Shown here piece by piece: positions 8,281-15,355 of a DNA stretch of 19,218 nucleotides; within the stretch, counting starts at the first letter, position 1; each line of letters starts with the position of its first letter. A program made the translations under genes and the position numbers. The stretch lies in contig CAYGPI010000055.1 of the NCBI GenBank assembly GCA_964351745.1, positions 1 to 19,218 of the forward strand, written 5' to 3'. The DNA is from CAYNJF01 sp964351745 (lineage in GTDB: Bacteria > Pseudomonadota > Gammaproteobacteria > Berkiellales > Berkiellaceae). The notes beneath the pieces were generated by a model, which ran no database searches, was not told the DNA's origin, and worked only from the letters and a program-made list of their open reading frames with translations.

Positions 8281-8295
8281 AAGGGACAGCCACTT
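8281..8295 (+). repeat. REP-like repeat copy 1
   Basis: AAGGGACAGCCACTT, one base longer than the family consensus AAGGACA(G/C)CCACTT. Other copies are at 8331, 13671, 13723 and, inverted, 16437. The family is proposed as the target of the RAYT at 15356-16357. Confidence 0.6.
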
Positions 8296-8303
8296 CTCTA
8301 TTT

Positions 8304-8344
8304 GGAATAAATGGAATAAAGGACGGAATAAAGGACAGCCACTT
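8304..8344 (+). repeat. GGAATAAA tandem leading into REP-like repeat copy 2
   Basis: Three successive units begin GGAATAAA (8304, 8313, 8325). The second adds GGAC and the third runs into the full AAGGACAGCCACTT (8331-8344). It looks like slippage or repeated partial copying at the 5' side of the element. Confidence 0.6.
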
Positions 8345-8665
8345 GTTTAAGAATTTTAATTATGAAGATTAAGAGGTTTCTGTCACTCCCTTAATGTGAG
8401 CTTCTATAAGGTGTAGTTGCTCTTTTCATAGTCCCTATCTTAGGCATTTTTGTTAGAGAGCCTTTTTTCACCGGTATAGTCTCTAGTTCCGTAAGCTTTA
8501 TACCTATCGTTGATTTAGTTTAACATGTTGATTTTATTGCATATTTTGACGATTGTTTGTGTCGAGGTTAAAACTGTGGATTTACTACTAAATTTAAGTG
8601 AACTTTTCTTATTGCTGGTTCTCTAACAAATATATGACTGGAGTAATAATAGAGGATACATATAT

Positions 8666-8908
8666 ATGAAAGCGTTAATGACAAGTCTATCTTTAGTTGC
8701 ATTGCTTGGACTTTCAGGGTGTGCCAATATGAGCAACACTGAACAAAGAGGGTTGAGCGGGGCTGCTCTTGGAGCTGGTGCTGGTGCCCTTATTGGTGCT
8801 GCATCGGGTAGTGCTGGTACTGGAGCTGCGATTGGTGCTGCTGCTGGCGGTTTAGGTGGTTTATTGTATGATAGACACCGCAAATCTCAAGGTGAACCAG
8901 ACTACTAA
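8666..8908 (+). CDS. glycine-zipper outer-membrane lipoprotein
   Basis: An 80-residue lipoprotein precursor. Residues 1-18 are a signal peptide ending in the lipobox LSGC, so Cys19 would be lipidated; Ala at +2 favours the outer membrane. Residues about 32-66 are a run of Gly/Ala with GxxxG spacing (the glycine-zipper fold that packs membrane-spanning helices), followed by the polar tail YDRHRKSQGEPDY. Related small lipoproteins occur across Proteobacteria and are often envelope-stress or structural proteins; the exact role is unknown. AGAGGA lies nine bases before the ATG, and a strong intrinsic terminator follows 20 bp after the stop, so it is a single-gene unit. Confidence 0.85.
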   Translation: MKALMTSLSLVALLGLSGCANMSNTEQRGLSGAALGAGAGALIGAASGSAGTGAAIGAAAGGLGGLLYDRHRKSQGEPDY

Positions 8909-8927
8909 CACTGGCTAACCATTTTAT

Positions 8928-8967
8928 GGCTCCTACATGTTAAGTAGGGGCCTCCATTATTTTTTTT
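8928..8967 (+). terminator. intrinsic terminator of the lipoprotein gene
   Basis: GGCTCCTAC (8928-8936) pairs with GTAGGGGCC (8944-8952) over nine base pairs including one G-U, with a seven-base loop. A T-rich tract with eight consecutive T follows (8960-8967). Confidence 0.85.
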
Positions 8968-8981
8968 GCATTAGGTTAATT

Positions 8982-9584
8982 ATGTCTAAGTTTTTGCTGT
9001 GTCTGTTTTGTTTGATAAGCTCGAGCCTTGTCTGGGCTGACAGTCGAGTCAGTGGTGCTGACGGACTTGAAGAAGCCTATCAATTAATGCAGGAAATGCG
9101 TAATGCTCGGCATGAGCTGATGTCTATCTGGATTGATTGTCAGTTGGATAATCTATGTGTGTGCACCAAGAAAGAAGCGCTTTATGACAAAACTAACAAC
9201 TTTGCACTGAGAGTCATTATCGATAAAGATCGCAAAGGTGATAAAATAAAGTGTGATCGGATGCGAGAAGATTATGAGCTTTGCCAAATTCCTCTGATCG
9301 TTAATGTGAATAAGGCTATGGTGCCTTGTTATAAACGGATCAGAGATGGCATTCATTATAACGATAAAAGCTTGTATGATGATGGCGCTATTTGTTTAGC
9401 AGAAAAGCTTCAGCCGTTTGTTGAGCAAGGTAACCCCTATGCGATGCATGTTTTTGTAGATTATCTTTCCCATCGTCAAGAAAAGTATCCAGGCATGCTT
9501 AGTTACTATTCAAAGAAACTAGATGCCATGAAAGATTCTTTAGAGTACAAATCCTTTCTCCAATGCCAAGATTTTCTTAATTAA
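8982..9584 (+). CDS. exported eight-cysteine protein, function unknown
   Basis: Not recognised. A 200-residue precursor with a clear signal peptide (MSKFLLCLFCLISSSLVWA, cleaved before DSR). The mature part has eight cysteines (IDC, NLC, VC, IKC, ELC, VPC, AIC, LQC), an even number that suggests disulfides in the periplasm or outside the cell, and is otherwise charged and helical. The frame extends back to an ATG at 8937, but that codon sits inside the preceding terminator hairpin; ATG 8982 has AGG six bases upstream and puts the signal peptide at the N-terminus. Its stop codon overlaps, by four bases, the end of the convergent oxidase gene. A promoter must lie in or just after the terminator, or expression depends on read-through. 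Confidence 0.7.
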   Translation: MSKFLLCLFCLISSSLVWADSRVSGADGLEEAYQLMQEMRNARHELMSIWIDCQLDNLCVCTKKEALYDKTNNFALRVIIDKDRKGDKIKCDRMREDYELCQIPLIVNVNKAMVPCYKRIRDGIHYNDKSLYDDGAICLAEKLQPFVEQGNPYAMHVFVDYLSHRQEKYPGMLSYYSKKLDAMKDSLEYKSFLQCQDFLN

Positions 9585-10987
9585 GAAAGACTCTGCCCCT
9601 TAGAAATAGGGGGCAAGAATTTGCCCGGATTCATAATGCCTTTTGGATCAAAGACAGCTTTAATCTTGTGCATTAATTCTAAACTGAAAGAGTCTATCTC
9701 TTTGGATACAAAATCTCTTTTTTCAATACCAACGCCGTGTTCTCCAGAAAGTGTCCCTTTTAATTCTATCACTGTGTCGAATAGAATATTCAACGCTTCA
9801 TGAGCTTTAGGGCCGACGATTGGATCCAGTGGATCTGCCAAAAGATTAACGTGAATATTGCCGTTACCACCATGCCCAAAATTAACTATTGGAATGTTGA
9901 ATTGCTTCGATATGCTATCAATCTTTTTGAATAGGGCAGGCATTTGACTGATAGGGACGACAATATCTTCATTGATTTTATGAGGAGAAAGAGAACGCAG
10001 TGCCGGGGAAAGTGCTTTTCTAACGGCCCAAATCTGTTTAGTTTCTGCATCATTTTTGGCGATGGTTGATTCTAACAAACTACGATTTTTAAGAGATAGA
10101 AGCAATTGCTCTGCTTCTTGGGTAACGTTTTGTTCAGAGCCATCCACTTCTAAAATAAGCATGGCTTTGGCTTTTGGGTTTAAATCTACTTTTTGATGAT
10201 TTCTTATCATCTCGAGAGATTTCTCATCCATAATTTCAAGGGCACAAGGAATGATAGCTTGTCCCATGACTTTGACAATGGCGTCAACAGCACCCTCAAT
10301 AGAGTTATATGTAACGCTCAAAGTTCTTTTGGCTTGTGGCTTAGGAAGTAATTTTAAGGTGGCTTGAGTGATAACACCTAAAGTCCCCTCAGAGCCAATG
10401 AGTAGGCGGGTAAAGTCATAACCTACGACGCCTTTGGTTGTGTGAACACCAGTACGCAAGTGATCACCAGTGCCAATCACAGCTTCTAACCCTAGGGTAT
10501 TATCGCGCGTGCTGCCATATTTGACAGCTCTAGGTCCTGCGGCATTACAAGCCAGGTTGCCCCCGACAGAGCAATAGGCGCTACTTGAAGGATCAGGCCC
10601 CCAGAAAAAATTTTTCTTTAAGGCTAACTGTTGAACAGATTCATTCAAGACGCCCGGCTCAACAATCATAAGACGATTACTGTCATCAAATTCAAGAATT
10701 TTATTCATGCGCTCAAGAGATAAGACAACCCCACCATGAATAGGGATAGCCCCTCCTGTTGTGCCAGAGGCTCGGCCTCGGCAAGTTAAAGGGATCTCAA
10801 AATTAAAACAAGCTTGCGTGATGGCTTGAATTTGAGATAGGTCTGTTGGCAAGACGACGCAGTTTGGAGCATGATGCTTACGGCTATTATCATAGCCATA
10901 GGCATAAGTATCACCTGGATCCGTGAATACTTGTTTTTGACTTAAAGCGCTTTTCAGCGCTTTAATAAAAGGTGCAGGTAGCTCCAT
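9581..10987 (-). CDS. FAD-linked oxidase (GlcD / D-lactate dehydrogenase family)
   Basis: A 468-residue flavoprotein with an N-terminal FAD_binding_4 domain and a C-terminal FAD-oxidase domain. FAD-contact motifs are GRASGTTGGAIPIHGGVVLS (residues 71-90), VGGNLACNAAGPRAVKYGST (141-160) and GSEGTLGVIT (198-207). The catalytic half carries FGHGGNGNIHVNL (370-382), SGEHGVGIEKRDF (414-426) and FDPKGIMNPGKF (446-457). Such enzymes oxidise D-2-hydroxy acids (glycolate, D-lactate or D-2-hydroxyglutarate) to 2-oxo acids and pass electrons to the respiratory chain; the exact substrate cannot be read. No GlcE/GlcF partner genes are nearby, which favours a stand-alone D-lactate- or hydroxyglutarate-type enzyme. 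The ATG overlaps the stop of the dolP-like gene as TAATG, indicating translational coupling. Confidence 0.9.
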   Translation of the reverse strand: MELPAPFIKALKSALSQKQVFTDPGDTYAYGYDNSRKHHAPNCVVLPTDLSQIQAITQACFNFEIPLTCRGRASGTTGGAIPIHGGVVLSLERMNKILEFDDSNRLMIVEPGVLNESVQQLALKKNFFWGPDPSSSAYCSVGGNLACNAAGPRAVKYGSTRDNTLGLEAVIGTGDHLRTGVHTTKGVVGYDFTRLLIGSEGTLGVITQATLKLLPKPQAKRTLSVTYNSIEGAVDAIVKVMGQAIIPCALEIMDEKSLEMIRNHQKVDLNPKAKAMLILEVDGSEQNVTQEAEQLLLSLKNRSLLESTIAKNDAETKQIWAVRKALSPALRSLSPHKINEDIVVPISQMPALFKKIDSISKQFNIPIVNFGHGGNGNIHVNLLADPLDPIVGPKAHEALNILFDTVIELKGTLSGEHGVGIEKRDFVSKEIDSFSLELMHKIKAVFDPKGIMNPGKFLPPISKGQSLS

Positions 10988-11565
10988 TAGCTTGGTAAAT
11001 ATTCAAAGACTTTAACAACTCTCTTGACGCCTTTCGTGTGACGGGCAATATCCACAGCAATCTCTTCTTCGGAGTCTTTGACAATACCGATTAAATAAAC
11101 AATACCATCTTCAGTAATAACTTTGACTCTTGTGGGGTTAAAATCCTTTCGAACAGCCATTTCACTTTTAATCTTTGTTGTAATCCAACTATCAGATGAT
11201 CTTGTTAAAAGGGATGTTGGCGCTGCTATTGTTACTTCGTTGTGCACTGATTTAACTTTAGTTACATCTTTCACAGCCTGTTCAAGTTCGTTGCGCAAGC
11301 TTTCAGTCGGGGCTTGACCAATGATTAAAACGTTATTGTTATAGCTTATGGTTGAAACATGTGCTTTGTCGTGCTTCTTCAATGTATCGACGACAGCCTG
11401 ACGTGCTTTAAGCTCGATACTTTGATCTTCCACAATTGTGCCTGTGGTTCGTCTATCTTGGGCAACAAGAATACTTGTCGCTGCAGTGCCAGCAACAACA
11501 GCAGCACATCCTGAAAGTGTTGCGCATAGAGCAAGACTTATGAATGCTTTTGTTATATTTTTCAT
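10987..11565 (-). CDS. dolP: double BON-domain outer-membrane lipoprotein (DolP/YraP-like)
   Basis: A 192-residue lipoprotein: signal peptide with lipobox LSGC (Cys20, then Ala-Ala), and two BON domains at about residues 47-114 and 125-190. Each contains the typical strand-helix pattern with a central glycine (NNNVLIIGQAPTE; EDGIVYLIGIVKD). In Escherichia coli DolP sits in the outer membrane, binds anionic lipids and supports envelope integrity and BAM function. Position next to the SIS gene and yraN supports orthology. It starts three bases after the SIS gene stop, its ribosome site being inside that gene's end, and overlaps the downstream oxidase by one base, so the three are almost certainly co-transcribed. 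Confidence 0.9.
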   Translation of the reverse strand: MKNITKAFISLALCATLSGCAAVVAGTAATSILVAQDRRTTGTIVEDQSIELKARQAVVDTLKKHDKAHVSTISYNNNVLIIGQAPTESLRNELEQAVKDVTKVKSVHNEVTIAAPTSLLTRSSDSWITTKIKSEMAVRKDFNPTRVKVITEDGIVYLIGIVKDSEEEIAVDIARHTKGVKRVVKVFEYLPS

Positions 11566-11568
11566 ATT

Positions 11569-12153
11569 TTATCCAAATAGGGTTGTATCAATAAGGTCGC
11601 ACAGACAATGAATAAGCAGAATATGAGTTTCTTGTATGCGTGCGGTAGAAAAACCTGGAACGCGTAGTTCTACATCGTTAGAGGTTAGGTGCTTTGCAAG
11701 CTCTCCACCATCTTTGCCACTTAAAGCTATGACAGGCATTTTTAGAGCTTGTGCAGCCTTAACAGCATTGGTAATGCTTGTAGAGTTACCACTGGTTGTA
11801 ATGGCAAGCAGGACATCGTGCTCACGCCCAAGGCCTCGAATCTGCTTAGCAAAAATATCATCGTAACTATAATCATTAGCAATGGAAGTTATGGTAGAGC
11901 TATCAGTGGTTAAAGCCAAAGAGGCTAAGGCAGGGCGCTCTCGCTCATACCGATTTAAAAGCTCAGCAGAAAAGTGTTGAGCGTCACCTGCGGATCCACC
12001 ATTGCCACAAGTTAAAATTTTACCGCCTTGTTGGAGGCATTGAACCATTACCTCGCCAGCTTGTTGGATATATGAGGGGAGCATATCTAAGCTAGCAAGC
12101 TTTAAATCAATGCTGTCATTAAAATGTCCTCTGATACGGGCTAGAGTGTCCAT
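11569..12153 (-). CDS. diaA: SIS-domain protein: DiaA by position, GmhA-like by active site
   Basis: A 194-residue SIS isomerase-fold protein. The sugar-phosphate loop CGNGGSAGDAQHF (residues 49-61) and TTSGNS (119-124) are intact. Context (between yraN and a dolP-like gene) and overall sequence, including the C-terminal CLCDLIDTTLF, point to DiaA, which binds DnaA and promotes replication initiation. However, the residues that correspond in position and spacing to the zinc/catalytic set of phosphoheptose isomerase GmhA are all present: His60, Glu64, Gln174, His182. From memory, E. coli DiaA lacks at least some of these. The protein may therefore make D-glycero-manno-heptose 7-phosphate for LPS core, or do both jobs. 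Tetramer expected, cytoplasmic. Spacing to the dolP-like gene is 3 bp and to yraN about 40 bp. Confidence 0.85.
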   Translation of the reverse strand: MDTLARIRGHFNDSIDLKLASLDMLPSYIQQAGEVMVQCLQQGGKILTCGNGGSAGDAQHFSAELLNRYERERPALASLALTTDSSTITSIANDYSYDDIFAKQIRGLGREHDVLLAITTSGNSTSITNAVKAAQALKMPVIALSGKDGGELAKHLTSNDVELRVPGFSTARIQETHILLIHCLCDLIDTTLFG

Positions 12154-12193
12154 AAGTAATCTCTCATACTGACTAAGCTAAATATTATTAGAG

Positions 12194-12622
12194 TTATTCT
12201 ACTTCAAATGCTGCTGGGATCCACGACATTTTTAGCTTTTCTAGTTTTCCTGTGACTGAAATAACATCAAAGCGGCAAGGTGGATCGCTTTGTTCGTATT
12301 GCATTGCTAGAAAGGTGTAAGCCGAGTAAATAAGGCGGCGCTGCTTTTTTGTGGTGACTGACTCTGCGCCATCTCCAAAATGTGGCTGCTCTCTGTATCT
12401 TACTTCAATAAAAACAATTTCTGTTTGATCTTGCATAATTAGATCTATTTCTCCAAATTTAGTTTGTAGGTTTTTAGCTATTAAGTTGAGGCCTTTTTGT
12501 TGTAGTTGGGATTGCACCCAGTTTTCTACAGCTTGGCCTATTTGAGAAGTTGTCAGCTTAGAATTGGATTTATTTTGAGTATTTAGTTTAGCTTTAGCTC
12601 GTAGTTTGGTAAAAATAGACAT
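12194..12622 (-). CDS. yraN: YraN / UPF0102 family, predicted nuclease-fold protein
   Basis: A 142-residue protein with the UPF0102 hallmarks: GQAVENWVQSQLQQKG (helix, about residues 28-43), GEIDLIMQ (56-63), VFIEVRYR (69-76) and the C-terminal CRFDVISVTG. The E...D...ExR arrangement resembles the restriction-endonuclease fold; the biochemical role in gammaproteobacteria is unproven, with links proposed to Holliday-junction or division processes. The frame is open to an ATG at 12682, but that would overlap the divergent hydrolase gene. ATG 12622 has GGA seven bases upstream and leaves 27 bp between the divergent starts; ATG 12634 lacks a ribosome site. Normally yraN directly follows lpoA; here 5.8 kb intervene. 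Confidence 0.88.
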   Translation of the reverse strand: MSIFTKLRAKAKLNTQNKSNSKLTTSQIGQAVENWVQSQLQQKGLNLIAKNLQTKFGEIDLIMQDQTEIVFIEVRYREQPHFGDGAESVTTKKQRRLIYSAYTFLAMQYEQSDPPCRFDVISVTGKLEKLKMSWIPAAFEVE

Positions 12623-12649
12623 TATTGAATCCATCCATTTTGGTAGAGT

Positions 12650-13690
12650 ATGCAGCCTAAGAAAAATTTTTTTGAAAAGCATCCCAAAAAGACAATTATC
12701 TTTGTTAACTGTCTTGTGTTAATTGTGTTATTCGCTTTGATTAATATGAAGCTTGTGAATAATCGTTGGACTGAGCATGAGGCTAAGAGTTTAAAGACCA
12801 TAGTGACTCAAGCTTATTTTGGGCGAGTGATAGATAACAATGTTGGTCGCTTTATAAAATTAAGAGAATTTAAGCCAAACCGTGAAATTTTTGATCGTCC
12901 AAGTCATACGTATTTAAGTCATATTGCTCCTAACAGTGTTGAAAGAAAGTATTATAGAGTTCAGACAGATCAAGATGGTTTTATGATGGGGCCAAGAAGT
13001 CATCATTCAGTGCCAGATAGGAAAATAGTTTTCCTTGGAGGCTCAACGACAGAGTGTTTATTTGTGGATGAGGCTTTTCGGTTTCCTTCTTTGGTCAGAG
13101 AGCATTTGGAGCAAAAGTCTTCTTTGAGGATTAATACTTACAATGGTGGCGTATCAGCGAATGAGTCGATGCATTCTTTAAATATTTTAATAAATAAAGT
13201 TTTGCCTATGAAGCCTGATGTTGTGGTTATGATGCATAACATTAATGATTTAGTGATGCTTAGGGCTAAAGGTAGTTATTGGTATCAAGATTCAAGAAAA
13301 AGCCATATTCAGACATCCAAAAATGTTTTCACTAGGTTTGAAATACCACAGCCGTTAGCTAATGATGGTGAGCAGGTGATGCAAGATGAATTTGTCGCGA
13401 ATTTAAAGAGCTTTGTTGCGCTTACGAAATTGAGAGGAATCACTCCTATTTTAATGACTCAGGCAAATCGAGTTGAGGATGATCCTCTGTATCATGTTTT
13501 CAATCAATTAATACGAGATGTTTGTGAGCAAGAATCAGTTTTGTTGGTAGATTTAGCCAAGCTAATTCCATCGACCACGGATTATATTTATGATTCTTAT
13601 CACTATACTCAGGGGGGCTCTGTACTTGCGGCGAAAATTATCGCTGAAAAACTTGAGCCTTTGATTGATAAAGGACAGCCACATTCATAA
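12650..13690 (+). CDS. membrane-anchored SGNH/GDSL hydrolase
   Basis: A 346-residue protein with one N-terminal membrane helix (about residues 14-33) and a periplasmic or outer-face SGNH domain. Visible blocks: FLGGSTTE with the nucleophile Ser132, NGGVSANES (oxyanion Gly block), HNINDL with Asn199, and YDSYHYTQGG with Asp315 and His318, completing the Ser-Asp-His triad. These enzymes remove or transfer acyl groups on lipids, polysaccharides or glycans; the substrate is unknown. The start is divergent from yraN with 27 bp between; GGTAGAG is close to the ATG, and later Met codons would destroy the membrane anchor. The last residues, DKGQPHS, are encoded by a copy of the AAGGACAGCCAC repeat, so the original C-terminus may have been altered. 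Confidence 0.82.
   Translation: MQPKKNFFEKHPKKTIIFVNCLVLIVLFALINMKLVNNRWTEHEAKSLKTIVTQAYFGRVIDNNVGRFIKLREFKPNREIFDRPSHTYLSHIAPNSVERKYYRVQTDQDGFMMGPRSHHSVPDRKIVFLGGSTTECLFVDEAFRFPSLVREHLEQKSSLRINTYNGGVSANESMHSLNILINKVLPMKPDVVVMMHNINDLVMLRAKGSYWYQDSRKSHIQTSKNVFTRFEIPQPLANDGEQVMQDEFVANLKSFVALTKLRGITPILMTQANRVEDDPLYHVFNQLIRDVCEQESVLLVDLAKLIPSTTDYIYDSYHYTQGGSVLAAKIIAEKLEPLIDKGQPHS
13671..13682 (+). repeat. REP-like repeat copy 3, inside the end of the hydrolase gene
   Basis: AAGGACAGCCAC followed by ATTC; it supplies codons for the last residues of the SGNH hydrolase. It is 52 bp upstream of copy 4 in the same orientation. Confidence 0.6.
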
Positions 13691-13722
13691 AGTCGTCACA
13701 TGGGAAATAAAATAGCTAAAAT

Positions 13723-13737
13723 AAGGACACCCACTTT
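13723..13737 (+). repeat. REP-like repeat copy 4
   Basis: AAGGACACCCACTTT, preceded by AAAAT. It has C where copies 1-3 have G (ACACCCAC versus ACAGCCAC), the same variant as the copy upstream of the RAYT. Confidence 0.6.
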
Positions 13738-13949
13738 ACTATTGGGGGGCGTTGTATATCCATAACGTTTTCTGCAACATAATTATGCATATGCACGAAA
13801 TCTGGCGAATGGTTCTTTTTATTTCAATTCCAAGCTCCCTATTCAAGTAAACTTTTAATAGGGATAATGAAAAATCCTTAAATATCAATATCTTTATGAG
13901 ATAATTCAAACTTTTCATGCTAATGACAGCTAATATCAGCAACAAATAG

Positions 13950-13978
13950 TTGAAAAGATAACTAATGTTAGTTATTAT
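13950..13978 (+). promoter_or_regulatory. near-consensus promoter of the 396-residue orphan gene
   Basis: TTGAAA (13950-13955), a 17-bp spacer and TATTAT (13973-13978), each matching five of six consensus bases. Predicted start near 13985, 25 nt before the ATG. Confidence 0.65.
13958..13975. promoter_or_regulatory. 18-bp palindromic operator inside the promoter spacer
   Basis: ATAACTAA-TG-TTAGTTAT is a perfect 8-2-8 inverted repeat that fills the spacer and enters the -10. A bound repressor would block RNA polymerase. The regulator is unknown. Confidence 0.55.
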
Positions 13979-14009
13979 GCTTCCAGTTTAACCTTGACCC
14001 AAAGATTTC

Positions 14010-15200
14010 ATGACTTATTTAAAGACATTTCTTCAACAAAAAACAAATTTAATCACTACTTCCGATGAGCATATGAAAAAGGTTATGACTCGTAAAGGGT
14101 ATGATATTTTACAAAGGCTTTACAGTACAGATAAAACCACTGGCAACTCTAATACTATTGGTTCTTTGATGAAAGAAATGGGCGATCTATATTTAGAAAT
14201 GAGTCAATACGAAGTTAATTTTAAACCCCATAATTCTGAATTACCTAGCATTGTCAACAATGTGCTTGATAACTTTTCTGTGCTGAACATTATAGGAGAT
14301 AGTAAACCAGAAGATCTCCCTAGGAACAATTATTTAGTGGCTCTTGGCTGTGTTGTATGGGCACTGCATGATATGGCTGAAAAAGATGGTAATGACTTTG
14401 AAAGAGGATCTTTCAAGCTTGTTGATCCAGCTCATCGTTTAAAAGACTTTTTAATGGGATATGTGCAGTTTAGTACAAATTGTGACAAACCCGGATTTAC
14501 AAGATTCTCTGGAGCTAATGAATTTGCCTATAGTCGCGATCCAAGTCAGGGTTTATCAAGCCACTATAAAGATAAAAAATACCGCAGTGTTCAATACGGT
14601 ATTGATGCAAGATTTGAGAGTAACGGCGATTTGGTTGATATTTTTCCTGATGACCGAGCTCACCTATTGTTCGGTTCGGTTGATATTCATGAACAACAGT
14701 ATACGTTCTTGAAAATAGAAAGAATTGGCCTTGGAAATCTCAAAGAATATGTTGAGCATGGAAGTCATTATATCGCTCCTTCGATAGCTACAGATAAAGA
14801 TAGAAGAGAAACTGTTATACCAGAATCAATTGCTCTAGGTTTTCAAGTGTTTTTAGATAAAATGAAAGAAGTTGAACCTAAACACCCATCGCTTGCCCAG
14901 AAACATTGGGAAGTTTATGAGATGCATGAAGTTGTGCAAGCAAATATAAATTTAAGCTCCGAGCTTTTAACTGCGGCAATGCCATTTATTAGTGCTTTAC
15001 GTGCTTACAATTTCGAAAAGGATGCTCATATTAGAACTGGTAACGAAGTGATTCTTGATATGAATCAGCTACCTAAGGCGAAATACAATGACAAACCTTT
15101 GCTTTTTTCAAACAGAAAGCAAATGACATCGCCTAAGTTTCAGCAGCTTGATGAACAACTAAATTTAATAAGCGTCAGAAAAGCTGCGCCGGCAGCATAA
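14010..15200 (+). CDS. 396-residue orphan protein
   Basis: Not recognised. A soluble, mixed helix/strand protein without signal peptide or membrane helix. Notable stretches: a Lys/Met-rich helical N-terminus (residues 20-65), a charged centre containing FERGSFKLVDPAHRLKDFL (near 130-148) and a block around YGIDARFESNGDLVDIFPDDRAHLLFGSVDIHEQQYTFLKIERIGLGNLKEYVEHGSHYI, which looks like a folded beta domain; it ends RKAAPAA. The gene has its own strong promoter with a palindromic operator, but a poor ribosome site; a later Met at residue 22 also lacks a good one, so the first ATG is kept. It lies between REP-like repeats next to the RAYT and seems acquired. A secreted effector is conceivable in a host-associated bacterium, but no secretion signal is visible. 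Confidence 0.75.
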   Translation: MTYLKTFLQQKTNLITTSDEHMKKVMTRKGYDILQRLYSTDKTTGNSNTIGSLMKEMGDLYLEMSQYEVNFKPHNSELPSIVNNVLDNFSVLNIIGDSKPEDLPRNNYLVALGCVVWALHDMAEKDGNDFERGSFKLVDPAHRLKDFLMGYVQFSTNCDKPGFTRFSGANEFAYSRDPSQGLSSHYKDKKYRSVQYGIDARFESNGDLVDIFPDDRAHLLFGSVDIHEQQYTFLKIERIGLGNLKEYVEHGSHYIAPSIATDKDRRETVIPESIALGFQVFLDKMKEVEPKHPSLAQKHWEVYEMHEVVQANINLSSELLTAAMPFISALRAYNFEKDAHIRTGNEVILDMNQLPKAKYNDKPLLFSNRKQMTSPKFQQLDEQLNLISVRKAAPAA

Positions 15201-15355
15201 GACAAGCAATGATTTTAGACATCCATTTCTAGTTTGACTGTATAGAGCGCAACTCTAATCAAATCGTTATTATATCATTGTGTATTAGCTAAAAAGTGCC
15301 ACTAAACTTCAAATATTTGGTGGGTTTTTCTAGCATTTTCAGCGCTCATTCGATT

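Larger units (their letters stand above)
7948..8665. other. 718-bp intergenic region with palindrome and REP-like repeats
   Basis: No coding frame could be supported on either strand. The stretch holds a 19-bp palindrome (8054-8072), two copies of the AAGG(G)ACAGCCACTT repeat with a GGAATAAA tandem (8281-8344), and the leader of the lipoprotein gene, whose ribosome site is AGAGGA at 8651-8656. The rest shows nothing recognisable; it may be decayed sequence. Confidence 0.5.
13691..14009. other. 319-bp intergenic region with repeat copy 4 and a regulated promoter
   Basis: Contains the REP-like repeat at 13723-13737, a G-run at 13743-13748, and the promoter/operator of the orphan gene at 14010. 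A 68-codon minus-strand frame (13739-13945) is judged non-coding. No other gene or RNA is recognisable. Confidence 0.5.

Noticed and set aside
8623..8883. 86-codon minus-strand frame rich in Ala and Pro
   Set aside because: It is the antisense of the Gly/Ala codon run of the glycine-zipper lipoprotein, which has a signal peptide, lipobox, ribosome site and terminator.
13739..13945. 68-codon minus-strand frame
   Set aside because: Low-complexity Ile/Leu-rich composition, no ribosome site, overlaps a repeat-bearing intergenic region ahead of a plus-strand gene.
15217..15231. TAGACATCCATTT as a decayed repeat copy downstream of the orphan gene
   Set aside because: Several mismatches to the core and AT-rich context; cannot be separated from chance.
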